A stretch of DNA of 64,000 nt. Source: Strigamia acuminata. Lineage: Eukaryota; Arthropoda; Chilopoda; Geophilomorpha; Linotaeniidae. The translations under genes were made by a program, and so were the position numbers. This document shows, piece by piece, positions 20,025 through 31,983 of this stretch. A model generated the notes under the pieces. That model ran no database searches. It had not been told where the DNA came from and saw nothing but the letters and a program-made list of their open reading frames with translations. The number at the start of each line of letters is the position of its first letter. Within the stretch, counting starts at the first letter, position 1. The stretch lies in NCBI GenBank assembly GCA_949358305.1, contig OX442314.1, forward strand, positions 20,267,060 through 20,331,059, written 5' to 3'.

Positions 20025-22101
20025 TCCTCCCACTCACTAATAATCAAATGGTTTGTTGTTGTCTAAAAAGATCTCTGATCTTGCCCATTTGTCTGATAAC
20101 TCGCATACCTTTGACCGATTAAAAAAAAATAGTTTTTCTGCACAAACCTTCAATCTTATTCGTTGGAACTTCATTTTGCTCCTGTTTTCTTCGAACACCG
20201 TCAATTCCAATCAAGTTTTGTCCTTGAAACCATTCAATAGTAGGATCATATCGGTTTTAGTCTTAAGACACAAAACAGCAATAAATATCTCTAGATATAA
20301 AAATAAAATTTTAAAAATGAAAACAATTAGATAATTTTCCGAGAATTGGCACAAAATAACTAAAAATCGCACTACATTCATCTATTTTTAGGCTTTAAAT
20401 AGCCATACACCCCGTATACGCCTAAACTGCTCAGGAATGACTTGTCTCAACAACTTGAGTATTTGCTTTTTTTCTAACGTAAACTGTAAATGACACGTTG
20501 ACTCGTTTCTGATCTTTTGCCACGCGTTTGTGTGCCATCTATTGAACACAAGTTGTCATTAACGAGGAAAATAATGATTAACGTGCATCGTTAACTGCTT
20601 TTGGTTTTAAATATTTAGTCTCTCACTTTACATCTTCATAAATTATGTAAAATAAGCTTGAAAGTTGGGTTTCCTCGTAGCTTCAAAAAGATATAGGAGG
20701 AGAATTAATTGTCTTACCTGTACGTAGGAAGAGTTTATTTGCGGGAATGGGCAAATTACGCTGTCAACTGTTCGCTATATTGACCCAAACACAGTTGTTG
20801 CTGTTGCCTTTATTGATTGCAGTCGTAAAAAAAATTGAATCTAAAACTATGATTCAATTTGTAGTAGGCAAACCACTTTAAATAATAGCGTGGAAATGTG
20901 AGTGGCGGTTTACATCGCCCAATGTTTACTTTTATTTTTTTTTTAAAAAAAAAATTTCAAAGCTTTTTTATTTTAACAGGATGAAAGGTAAAGCTGACTA
21001 GTCACAGAATGATTTTATTATTCTTAAGACATCTCAATTATTTTATAAATTGTATAAAAACATGCCTGCAAATGCCATCTACTGGTAAATTTCAGCAAAA
21101 TAAATAACTCAATTTTTTTAAATATAATTTTTATTTCTTAAAAAAAATTGCATTGTATAATATAAATAATCGCGCAGTTTGTTTAATAAATGACATAAAG
21201 ATACATTTCTAAACGTACAAAAACAACAATACAAAGTGAACCCCATTTGTAATATTTTTCCATTATTTGTGTTATCAAACAATTCAACCTCAACTGACAC
21301 ACACTTTTACCTAGCAAATGAATTGATCCAGAACTATTGCCCGTACAAAATAACAATAACCTCATTCCAATCCATGATAAGTTTGAACCACAACCACAAC
21401 TATATTACTCACCATTTCAAAATGAATTATTAATAGTACCCTAGTACTACCAATACTTTTAGAAATTTAACTGACTGACATGGTGAAAAGAAAATAATTA
21501 ACAAACAATAAAATTAATCAAAGTTTGAAAATCGAACCTTTCTTCCATTCATATTTTCACAATTTAAGACATTTTAAATTTGGTATTGGTGCCTTGGTGG
21601 CGGATCAGTCTCGTTTTCAGGGGCAGATTGAACCGAATCCCAATGAATCAATGAAATAAACAACGATTAAATCTCGTCGTTAAGTCTTTTAAGAAAATTT
21701 TCTTATTCACATTAAATGACTTCATAAATATTAACAGTAGGTGCATTCATAAAGTAATTTAGACTAAACATTATTTTAAACAACGTATTGAAACTGCTTG
21801 TCTCCATTAACGTCAAAAATGGCGTCCGATTTCGTCCGTTCTCGGACGTAGCGGACATGCGCACTACATTTAAACAACAAAACAAGTCAAACCTGGCTTT
21901 ATGAATGCGCCTAATGAATTTTCTTTTGTAGGTTTATTTGCCAGCCCAGCGTCAAAAATGAGTATAGTTATAGGCAATAGTTAATTTTAAAAAAGTGTCT
22001 AATTTCTCCTACATCAGTCAATCGATTAACGAAACTTGTAATCATTTAAATTCATCTACACCCCTTCAAAAAGAATAAAATATAAAATATAAATAAATAA
22101 A
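20025..22101. other. 2-kb AT-rich intergenic region with one MITE
   Basis: Contains the upstream region of the tentative small gene, a MITE-like element at 21740-21911, and the 3' flank of the galaxin-like gene. Open frames here (for example 20053-20334) begin at non-ATG codons and show no protein features. Confidence 0.5.
21740..21911. mobile_element. MITE-like element, copy 2 (best preserved)
   Basis: 172 bp bounded by terminal inverted repeats GGTGCATTCATAAAG and CTTTATGAATGCGCC (one mismatch). It is flanked on both sides by TA, the target duplication of Tc1/mariner-type transposons. There is no coding capacity. Two further copies, at 4098-4279 and 32235-32356, lie in the opposite orientation in introns. 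Confidence 0.8.
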
Positions 22102-25100
22102 CTATGAGCATATAGGAACTGTGTAAGGTCCAAATGGCGGAATAGGTGAATTAGGAGGCAGACGAGCCAATCTTGCCGTGTGTCCGCGACACCTAACAAC
22201 AAATTCATCCGTCATGAATGAAAAACAACATTGAGTGCGGCTGGGATCCGTAATAGCGATTAATTGACCGGCACAACAAACTTCTTCCATCTCGTCGTAC
22301 AAGACATCTCCGCAGCATGCGTACGTCGAGTTGCCTAGGACCGGAAATACAATTCCACCGCAACAAGCCTCTTCCGGTGGGGTGTATGTAGCGCCGTTGC
22401 AGCATTTTGTAGCTTCCGATCGACGTGGGAGAGATAATTTTTCTCCAGTGAAAAGATCCTTACAACATAGGTGAGTTTTCGGGTTTACGAGATGTCGGCC
22501 ACAACACTCGGAGTCGGTGTCGCTCGTGTTGACTACTAAGGTGATATTAGAATCTTGGCAACATTTTTGCGTTTGGGTGTTGTATAAACTAGGACCACAA
22601 CATGCGTCGTACGTGTCGGTGCGAGAGTAGGGACGGGATAGAGCATTGTTACCGCAACACACCTAACGCAACAATAAAATAAATGAAAATTAGTTTGTTT
22701 TTGCTATATATTGTCATGTTATCTCGTTATCCCATTTTGTTCTGTCAAGGTTGACTACATTTTATTAAAATTTCATAAAAATTTCAAAATGTCAAAAAAA
22801 TATTCAAAATTTATTTTTAAAAATTTAAAATTTATCAAAATGTCAAAAATATATTCAAAATTTTATTTTTAAAAATTCAAAATTTATCAAAATGTAAAAT
22901 TATTAAATTTTGTTTAAATTGGATGTATCCTCTCCCTATTTGTACACTATAGCAAAATTTGTTCAAATTGTCACAGCTATCCAGCACCCCAAAACATCAC
23001 TTGTGATGATCATATCTCCATACACCATCATATCTTAATTCCAATTAAATTCCGCTCTTTAGCCCCAACAAAGTAAACAACATAAAAAACCCAACCAAAT
23101 TAAATTAAAATCTTACCTGTGAATCAGGATCATATATGTGATGTCCACAACAGCGGTCCTTATCACTCCTCCTCTTGACCAAAACTCCAAGACAACACAA
23201 ATTCACGCTCGAATCAAAAGGCGTTTTACTACAACATTGCGTTTCTTGCGGGAACCTCGAAGCCACAACACTGGAGCAGCACAATTCAGTCTCCGGATTA
23301 AGTGCACGAGCACCGCAGCAAACCGCTCCAGAAACCACCTTACGAACCACATTTCCAGCACAGCACAACTCCTTTTCCGGGTCAAAATTGGCCCCCGAAC
23401 AACACCCCATCCCGACCGGATGTATACTCGATCCACAACACGCATGAGTCGAACTGTCGTACGTTTTACCCCCGCAACATCTTGTGCTCTGCGCAGCTGC
23501 CGGAAAAACCTTCCACGCTTTATCGGTCACCGAACAACAGATCTGATTGGTCGGGTTAAAAGTGGTATTCCCACAACAATTAAGACTCGACAGTTCGTTC
23601 CTCGAAAGAAGATTTCCAGAGCAGCAAATCTGCTCCTTTGGGTCAAAGGCACCACGGTCGCCGCAGCACGTGTCGCTTCCCGGAGTCGATTTGGTCACTA
23701 CGATCGTGCCAGTTCCGCTCAACGATGGGCAGCAGAGTTGAGTTAGTGCATCGTACGCTTTGTTTTGGCAACATTTGTCATCGGGTAGATTTTTCCGGAC
23801 GACGGTTCCATCGCAGCAGAGTTGTGCCCTTTCGTCGTACAGCAAGCCCTTGCCGCAGCATTTGGCGTGGTCTCGGAATTGGCGAGCGTAGGGATAGCGA
23901 ATGACTTTGTCGTCGCAGCAGATGGCTCTGACGGTGTTGTACGTGATGTTGCCGCAGCAAGCCGCTCCTACTGTTAAAGGGTGAACAGAACCTAAGCAGC
24001 AGAGTTGTCGTGTTTGGTCGTATTGTTGGTTTCCGCAGCAACGCATCGGAGACATCCAGGATGTTGGGTAGACTTGGCCGCCGCAGCATTTGTCAGTTAC
24101 AGGGTTGTAGAGTTCATTTACAGTACCTGAAAAGTGAAAACTGTTATTCATTCATGTTTAAAGCAAAATTCCTGTACTGCAGGGAAGCTGAATTGTTAAC
24201 TCGTGAGTCCAGTTCGAGGGGTAAGATTCAATCCAGAATCTCTGAACCCAAATCTTTTGCAATCCGTTTTTAAATTCTGAAGAAAAAAATATTCAATAAA
24301 ATATGATAAAATCAATTACCAAGTTTACATGCTCACGGTTTTCCAAAGAAGTGAAAATTCAAATTTTGCTTTTTAGGAATTGATCATGTAAACAAACCAG
24401 TTTTCCACAAAAAACAAATGTACTAGCTAGATTTTGAGCTTCTTACACATTGCAAATGGCCCATTTGCAATATAAACATCAGTGTGTGCATAAAAGTTCT
24501 GTACATACCTTCATAAATTATTTCGTGGCCGCATTAAAAATGGCCACCAATTATAACTAAAAACGTATTCCTGGGTTTTATAACAAATTTTAATACTTCT
24601 TGTTTTTGGGAGAAGTGCAAACTTAGTAAGTTCCTGAATCCCATTTGAAATTCTGTACAAATTTGTAGATTCCCAATCATGGGCATCCAAAAATTGAGTG
24701 TCGTATCCCCTCGGTTCAGTTTCTAAAGGCGAATTTAGTGTTCACATTAAAAGCCACCCGCTATTGTGGCTTATCAGCAGTTGGTCATCATTATTATATT
24801 ATATCTCATTCTCATCAGGTCAGTTTATTCGGATATGGGCGTTCTTTGATTGGGATTTTGTATGTGAATTTTCCTCGTCAGTACAGTGAGTCTATTCATT
24901 GAATTCTGATATTAATATTATCAAATATTCAATGTCAAATTCAATATCTAGCTTCAGGATTTGCAGGACATTTCTCATAATTTTTGAAGTTGTACACTTT
25001 GTTTAGTGTTATCCATGCAGATAAAAATAGCCAAAAATATAATAAACATTTAAACGACATCCGAAGTAGCAAGTCGCACTCATGGCTCCTTCCTAAACTC

Positions 25101-26108
25101 GTTATTTACGCCCAGACGCTATCACTTTTTTGATTTTTCCACCAATTTGAAAAGCATAACCAATTGAAGTTCCTGTGAATTCTTTGTCACGTTAAATTCA
25201 GTCATGCGCTCGAAAGTTTACCGATCCGTTCATAAACCATTTTTTTCAAAGGCAAAAGTTGTTGTGGATAATTCTAACACTCATATAGACACGTGGCAAG
25301 TTTTCCCCATGACTAACAAAAAAAATTATATGGGGAATCGTTATGCTTGAACTATTGGCCCTTGCGTGTTCATTGAAAAATGCTGACAAAATGTCTAGTC
25401 AACAAAATGGAAAACTGTGTATCTCATTGGCCTTCTGAACAACGCAAAAAATGTTTCACAAAACATTAGTTTGCGTGCACAGTTTGTAAATTTGCATTTA
25501 TCGCCAAAACGTTTCTTCCATTCCAGATCAATGAGATCATTCTATAAACCTACTGTAAACCTACAGGTCAGTCTGGTTTGGTTCTTCTTTAAACCAGACT
25601 AATTGCATATTTTAGACAGCCATTTAAACTACAGAAGTTGTTTAAAAGCTGCTGAAATGAAAAATATTTAAACTTGCAAACAAGCGTGTTTCAAAATTGA
25701 AATCAGACTAAAACTTAGTAAGTTCCTGAATCCCATCTTAAATTCTATACAAATTTGAAGATTCCGAAGACCAATTTCGGTTGGTATTAAGAATAAAATA
25801 AAAAAAAAATTTGGGAAAGACTTAATTACGGTATTTATTAAAAGATTCACCTTTCCTTAGTCTTAAGTCATAACTCCAAAGGTCTGACTGCTTTAGCCAA
25901 TAATTAAATTCCAGTATTCAGGAACTACTCTGTACTTTAGATGTACTGGTATTTCTGTTATTGCAATACGATATATGAATAAAAGTGACTTACCAGTAAG
26001 GTTTAAAGATGATCTAAAATGAATGTCCATTGATAAAGTCGATGTGATGTGGAACATAAACCCACAAATCAAATAAATGATCATTTTGGCAACTAGAAAA
26101 GACGGCAT
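22102..26108 (-). CDS. Galaxin-like secreted di-cysteine repeat protein
   Basis: Predicted extracellular protein of 561 aa in three exons: 25994-26108, 23117-24126, 22102-22662. Exon 1 begins at ATG 26108 and encodes a signal peptide (MPSFLVAKMIIYLICGF...). An N-terminal ATG further up is not available; the frame opens with GTG. After about residue 40 the protein is almost entirely alternating blocks CCG-x-Y and LCC; I count 32 Cys-Cys pairs, roughly every 12-18 residues. This matches the galaxin repeat first described in coral skeletal matrix, and galaxin-like proteins occur in other animals. The last ~50 residues lack the pattern. A role in extracellular matrix or cuticle is inference. The first intron is 1.87 kb and holds one pair of short dispersed repeats. 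The second intron carries a tandem repeat. Confidence 0.8.
22785..22895. repeat. AT-rich tandem repeat, ~51-bp unit
   Basis: In the second intron of the galaxin-like gene. About 2.2 copies of a unit starting CAAAATGTCAAAAA and ending with AAAATTTAT. Confidence 0.65.
24619..24673 (+). repeat. 55-bp dispersed repeat, copy A
   Basis: Matches 25711-25765 over 55 bp with about five mismatches, in the same orientation and 1.09 kb apart, both in the first intron of the galaxin-like gene. Shared core AGTAAGTTCCTGAATCCCAT. Source unknown. Confidence 0.7.
25711..25765 (+). repeat. 55-bp dispersed repeat, copy B
   Basis: Partner of 24619-24673. The similarity ends abruptly on both sides, which suggests a small mobile or duplicated unit rather than a large duplication. 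Confidence 0.7.
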
Positions 26109-28373
26109 CTTGTATAGGTTGTATTCAGCTGATCGGTCGATATTCAAAAAGATACTCACATCAGTCCTCGGCTAAACTAGTACAAGCAGAAATTTTGGTT
26201 GTTGTTGATTGCAAACCAAAATGCGAATGGCAGACTTCGACCAAACACGAGGAATAATAATAGTTCGGAGTGCGTAAAAATTTCCTGTTTGGGGTCAAAT
26301 CAAGCGTCCATCCTGCGTTAAATGTTTCTTCCGATTCCGTACTATTGAGGAAATAATAATTTTACAATTCCTGCACATAAATTAAAATTCATTCAGACCT
26401 GTGCGCGCCTTCCGTCATATTGCTGATATCGGGTTTTGATTCTTGCGAGAAAGGCGCGAGGTTAAGAAAACCTGGGGTGTCTTCTATAATTCAAATGAAA
26501 CTTGTTCGTTTTTATCATGTTTTCTACTCACGAATGGAATAAACGATGTAGATAAATAAATAAAAAATGGATATATTTTCGAATGTTTTTATATTTATAT
26601 TTGTTTGTTTATATCTGTATAAACTTGAACTTTTGATTCGGAAGAATAAAATTTTCTAGCTGAATGAGATCATCTTTAATGCATGAGTTTTACACACCGA
26701 CAGTGCACAACGGAACAAATTAATTTGTGTAAATAAATTTTCCAAAATAATTCTTTTCTTTCTTACATCCGTTTTTATCAGTCATATCGATATTTTAGTT
26801 TTTGTAAAAAGTATAAATTCAAATTTTAAGGAAAAGTTGTAATTTCATTCAGCAGTTTCAGATGGATCCACAAGATGATGATATTGGGAGTTTACTAACA
26901 TTTCCTAGTTGAGTCAGAAGGAAGAGTCTACACATTTCATTCATACTTTATAATTTATTCTTTTATCACATCAATAGTGAGTATAGTCAGAGGTATAGTC
27001 GGTGACAAGGGGTCTTAATATACTGTATGACGTCACAAAATGGTTTTATAATCAAAATAACTCGTTTTATCATGAAAAACATTAATAAAACGAAAATTAA
27101 GCAAAAATGGTTTTGGGTTAAAAGCAGTTGGAAGGGTAACTGCGTATACTGAAAATTGAAATGTCAAAATGCTTTCGAGTCTGTCCAAATGATGGATATA
27201 AGAAGTCCATAAGTATTAGATCGGATCACTACAAAACATAAGGGCATACCACAATTGTGGTACTGGGACTCCACATGGCACCTCAAATCATTCAATTAAT
27301 TCGTTTCAAAACATTAAAACATGAATGAATTAAATTATTTTAGTTGCTATTTGTGGTTGTAGTCAGATAATAATAAACTGAAGAACATTAGCCACTATCC
27401 CACTGAATTAAAAATTTATTTCAGCTGAACTACAAACATAACTTAAACATTTTAAAACCAAAACTAAAAAAAACATTAACTGGTTATGTTATAACATCAC
27501 CATTTGAAATTCTATAAACATGCAGTCTCACAAATCATTTATACAATTCCACATCTTTGCTTGAACTCAACTCAACTCAACTCAACAAAAAACATCCCAA
27601 CAAACTACTCATACTTAACAAATTTGCTGCACTAAATGGACTATAATGATATCAACCAACTTCTTCCTTCATCCATTTAGCTAAATTAGATACTTTGTCT
27701 AATTAGCCTATGTCTGGGCACTTATTATCTCCAATTGCATTGACCTTGCAGATGGAATCACACAAAGGTTTTGCAGCCCCAGGCAAAACTACAAAACCCC
27801 AGTTCAACTAAGACATCTCAACATAACTGTTGTTACCTACCACCTGTGAACCTGACCTGTCGTAACACAAATGGATTCACTCAAAAAATAATCAAAGTAA
27901 GTATTAAATAGCTGAAATTTCCTGTCTTTTAACATATATATCAATGTTTCACAACTGGAGTAATTTTCCGTCCAATAGTTTAGTTTATTTTCAGTAATTA
28001 CATATGATTTGTTTAATTTTTTGCTGGGAAAAATTATTCATGCTCAGCTTTAGATGAATGTCATTTGACAGGAAGTGAATGAATTACAGCTAAATGTGCG
28101 GAAACTTCAGTGACTTCGTCAGATAGTCATTGAGTGTGCCTGAGTTTTAACTGGAAATGCGTTACACTTTTCCAGTTTTCTAGTTTACTTTTTATTCTCA
28201 TTTTTAGCTTCCAACTAGGGCGTGATAAACATATCTCTTTTCGTTGGATTAAGTTCACTTCAAAAAACTAGCACACCGCAAAGTTTCAATCAATTTCATT
28301 TCATTTTTTTTATTTAAACTATGCAGTATCCAGTGAATTATATAATCAATGTCTGAGACCCCATCATTATACA
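26109..28373. other. 2.2-kb intergenic region
   Basis: Divergent spacer between the galaxin-like gene (-) and the JHBP-family gene (+). It is AT-rich. A short ACTCA microsatellite lies near 27565-27587. I see no coding exon or mobile element. Confidence 0.5.
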
Positions 28374-29828
28374 ATGGCCATCAATCTACAATTCATCTTA
28401 TGCATTCTGTGCTTAATCATATGTCAAGGTAAGTCACATTCTAGAATATCAAATTTATATCATTTACTTGTATAAGATCCGTTAAGTTTCTAATTATTTA
28501 TCTCATTTTTCTTGGCTTTTTATCATAAAAAAAGAAAATTTCGTTGGCAGAACATAATATTCTTAAGAGAGGTCAAGTGAGATAACATAGATCTCACACG
28601 CTCTTAAACTGTAATAAAAATAAATAATAAGGCGACTCAGGAATGTCTATGCAATTGCTTATGAAACCATTTGGAAGACTATACAATTTAGTAAATTTTT
28701 CAGGTGTAGATACTCTAAATTACTAGTTACCAATTATCTTGAACACTCACAATACATAACCAGGAAACAATGTTCATTATGAGTAATTTACACTAACCTT
28801 GAAGAGTTTTGCTGCACTCGAGTTACATAAACCAATTTGCCATTGATGGATCCTTATCAAATAAATATTTGCAGAGTCGACACTCAAAATACAGACACTG
28901 CTACTTACTTGGCATCATTTAGCGTCAATTAGCCGCTGTTGTTACAAATCATATTGAAATATATACATATATATATAAAGTACACAGCGCTTTTCCCATG
29001 CAGCATTGGTTTGAAAGATATCTCACCCGAGTGGGCGACGATCATATATATATATATTCTTTCCAATATTTCTTTCTCTCTTCTGATCTGATGATAATTT
29101 TTTGTCTTCTAAAGATCTAAACAATTTTCATATTTACAGCAGCCCAAAATCAGATGTTTGACGATAGGGACGAAGCTCTTAATGAGTATTTTCTCGAAAT
29201 TCTCGAAGGATTTCGACTGACAATGCCAGTTGGACTCGATGAACTCAATATGCCGGTCTTGGAACCCGCTTTCATCAGTCACAGAACATGGAATTACAAC
29301 AACCAAGGCACTAGATTCACCATCAAACTCGACAATGTCACAATCCAAGGTCTCTCCGACTTCGAAGTGGATCATTTGGACATTCGGATTCGCAGCTTAG
29401 AGACTCACGCAAAGCTGCGATTTCCATTTCTTAAAGCCGAAGGAAAGTACAATTTGAAAGGAGTCGGTTATCACGTGCTTCCTCTCAAAGGCAACGGTCC
29501 TTGGTGGCTCAATCTCAAAGACTTTACGCTGGATCTTCTTCTCAAAGGTGAAATCAGAAGCCAGAAAAAGTTCAATTTGAAAATGTTGTCGGTGATTGGA
29601 GATGTGAGCGAAGTAAAAATGCATTTCGCCAATTTGTTGGAGTCGGGACAGAATTTGAGTCGAGTAGTTAATGGAATTCTTCGGACTAACGGAAGGCGAA
29701 TTTTGAACCGAATCACAACTCTTCTTCGAATTGCTCTTGAAGAAGCGATTGCACCTTACGTGGATATGTTGGACGCATCAATTATATTTGAATTCACTGG
29801 ACATAATTCAACGTTTACAACAATTTGA
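28374..29828 (+). CDS. Takeout/JHBP-family (DUF233) secreted protein
   Basis: Predicted secreted lipid-ligand carrier of the haemolymph juvenile-hormone-binding/takeout family. Two exons: 28374-28428 and 29140-29828 (247 aa, family usually 230-260). Exon 1 encodes a signal peptide rich in Leu/Ile/Cys. The mature part opens with a helix (EYFLEILEGFRLTMPVG) and LNMPVLEP, the position of the family's IPPLDP-type block. It continues with alternating strands such as FTIKLDNVTIQGL, typical of the TULIP fold. I see no cysteine in exon 2, whereas most family members have a conserved N-terminal disulphide. Ligand unknown. The 711-bp intron carries short AT microsatellites. Confidence 0.75.
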
Positions 29829-29850
29829 TTGTTATCATCGATTTCAGACT

Positions 29851-30289
29851 AAGGATTGAAGGACTGGAAACTCCTGGTTAAATTTCCAATCGAGGGAAAA
29901 GCATTGCATTGTGGGAGCACAATTCTCCCATGGCTATATATTTAGTACGGTGGAGTGTTTTTTGGTGAAATAGAACGCAAAAATGGGTAGAAACTGCAAT
30001 CAAAGACAGATTGTATAGGACAAGTCCTAAAGAATAAATTAAATTAAAATTAGATGAGAAACAATTAACAAATAATCTGTTAAATTTTTATTTAATTTAT
30101 TACTAGTATTACACGTAGTGCGCTGAAATAATCGGCGTATTTCAGATGTTCTACACGTGTTTTGCCGTAATCATAAACAAGCTTGCGTGGTATTATGGGA
30201 ATAAAAATTATTTTTATAAATTTTTTAGCCAAAAATGCATTGGGAGCTTTTGAGCTTGATCTTCATGGTTTTCCAGTCCTTCAATCCTT
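29851..30289. repeat. 20-bp perfect inverted repeat, 400 bp apart
   Basis: AAGGATTGAAGGACTGGAAA at 29851-29870, just after the JHBP-family stop codon, recurs as its exact reverse complement at 30270-30289. If both arms lie in the 3' UTR they could pair. Confidence 0.75.
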
Positions 30290-30685
30290 GGTCCTTGATC
30301 AGTTGGTGCTGTGCCATTTTTTAACCTCTTAAAATTGTTGAAAAAAAAATAAGAAATAATCATGAATAAAAATAAAATAAAAAATTGCCTAAAACAAAAA
30401 TAAAATATATTGCATGACAGAATATATAATTCATATAATTGATTTTATTTTATTTTTTACAGTTTTCTGTAAATGTATTTTTAAATAAAAAACAATATCT
30501 CAACTATACAAATGTCTGTTTGTCTGTTACATCAATAACTCTAGAAAGCTTACCTCAATTGTAACGAAATTTGGACAGTTTATTCTGTATGAATTTTCTA
30601 GGTCAAAGAAACTATTTTCCGATTGCTACGTTGTTCCCTTAACAAGTTATCACAATTTTTTAAGCCCAAAACCAACCATTGCCGG

Positions 30686-30779
30686 CCCGATGATCGGTCC
30701 AGCCAGCCCAATAATCGGTCTGATCGTTCCAGACCGATGATCGTCCTGACTATTCCAGCCTAGTGATCGTTCTGATCGT
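30686..30779. repeat. Degenerate minisatellite, unit ~20-26 bp
   Basis: Four diverged units built on CCGATGATCGGTC(TGATCGTT)CCAG at 30686-30706, 30707-30732, 30733-30758 and 30759-30779. GC content is higher than in the surroundings. Confidence 0.6.
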
Positions 30780-31983
30780 TTTTTTTCTTGCCACAGTTGT
30801 TTTTTTTGGGGCCATTTATGGCATGAAATTCAAAAATTTTCCTGAAGAGGGGGGGTTTCCACCCTCCCTAGACCCCAATGGCCTTCCCTTTAAACAATTT
30901 CTCGTTCCGCTTATGGTTACCATTTGATAACCATACAGAGTCTTTTGCTTTGGAGGGTTCGTAGATGGGAATGTCTTTTCTCTTCGGTGTAAAAATTCGA
31001 GAAATCCATTGTCAATTTCCAAGGTGTCGGACCATATTTGCGACGCGGTCCGGGAAGTCGGTGATCCACTGCATGACGGTCAGGTCTTGGGGATTGGGAT
31101 TTGTTCTATATCTAATCATGGCGAATGTGAATGTTGTGCCAACTTTCTTGCAAGAATACTTTTTTTCTTAGTTTTTCTTGTTTTTCTTCAATGCAATTAT
31201 TAAAACTCCGGGCGAAGTTATGGAGGAAAAATTTTTTAAACATATGAATACAAATTGCAATTATTCATCAACAGATGGCATTGTCTTAACTAACTTCCTT
31301 CAACTTAACCCTTTAACCCTTTAATTTAAAGGATTATGTCAAAATTAAACCTCAATAAAAACTTGAATGGTATCTAGTATGCATTAAACAATTTAAAATA
31401 ATCTGCTCACAAATATTTACTGCACAATAGAACGGTATCACATTTTCTGGGGACCCAATTTTATCAACGGCCAAAATCGTGATAATCGAATCGAGTTTCT
31501 GATATAGGTTCGATGTATCGTTTGTTTCGTGCTGTGACATTGTTTTTTGGCAACAGTAGATCATCTGCAGCCAACTATCTAACTTCAAAGGGTATAATTT
31601 TTTGTTCAAAGACTCAAAATTAATGCTTCGAGCACTGAAAAGCAAACTCAAGGTCGTTCTTTCAGGTAGATTTCAAAGTTTAGAAAAGATGATTCAATAA
31701 AAAACTAAACTAAGCTTATTAAAAAGAATTAAATGACAATTAAAAATACGCTAATCTTACCATAGGCCTTTCGACTGTTCCCAGCCAACTTCAGTGGTTT
31801 GTGATAACAAAGTGATACTAATATGAAATAGAAGTTTAAAATAAAACGAAATTTATTGCATTGTTTGCTAGAAAATTGTAATTATTTCCCGTTCATGTCT
31901 TTTTAGCCACCAGCCTATATTTCTTAACCCACGCAGCTTTAAACCCAAATCCAATTCAGAATTCAACAGTGACTGAAACGAGC

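Larger units (their letters stand above)
29829..31983. other. 2.1-kb intergenic region between the JHBP-family gene and HAGH
   Basis: Contains a 20-bp inverted repeat pair, a decayed minisatellite and, around 30820-31130, a stretch less AT-rich than its surroundings that could be remnant mobile DNA. A minus-strand frame at 31352-31651 has a possible 5' exon (…CTATG|GTAAGA near 31763) but no recognisable protein; not called. Confidence 0.45.

Noticed and set aside
20053..20334. 93-codon plus-strand frame
   Set aside because: Begins at a non-ATG codon, low complexity, no recognisable protein features.
23138..23904. Several long plus-strand frames
   Set aside because: They lie opposite the galaxin-like exon; Cys/Gly codons on the real strand leave the complement open, and the products are Arg/Thr-rich with no domain.
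27563..27587. Possible repeat array (ACTCA units)
   Set aside because: Only a few 5-bp units; an ordinary microsatellite, not a CRISPR or satellite array.
30816..31203. Open frames on both strands in a less AT-rich patch
   Set aside because: Overlapping frames on opposite strands with no known motif; probably remnant mobile DNA, but no transposase or RT signature is visible.
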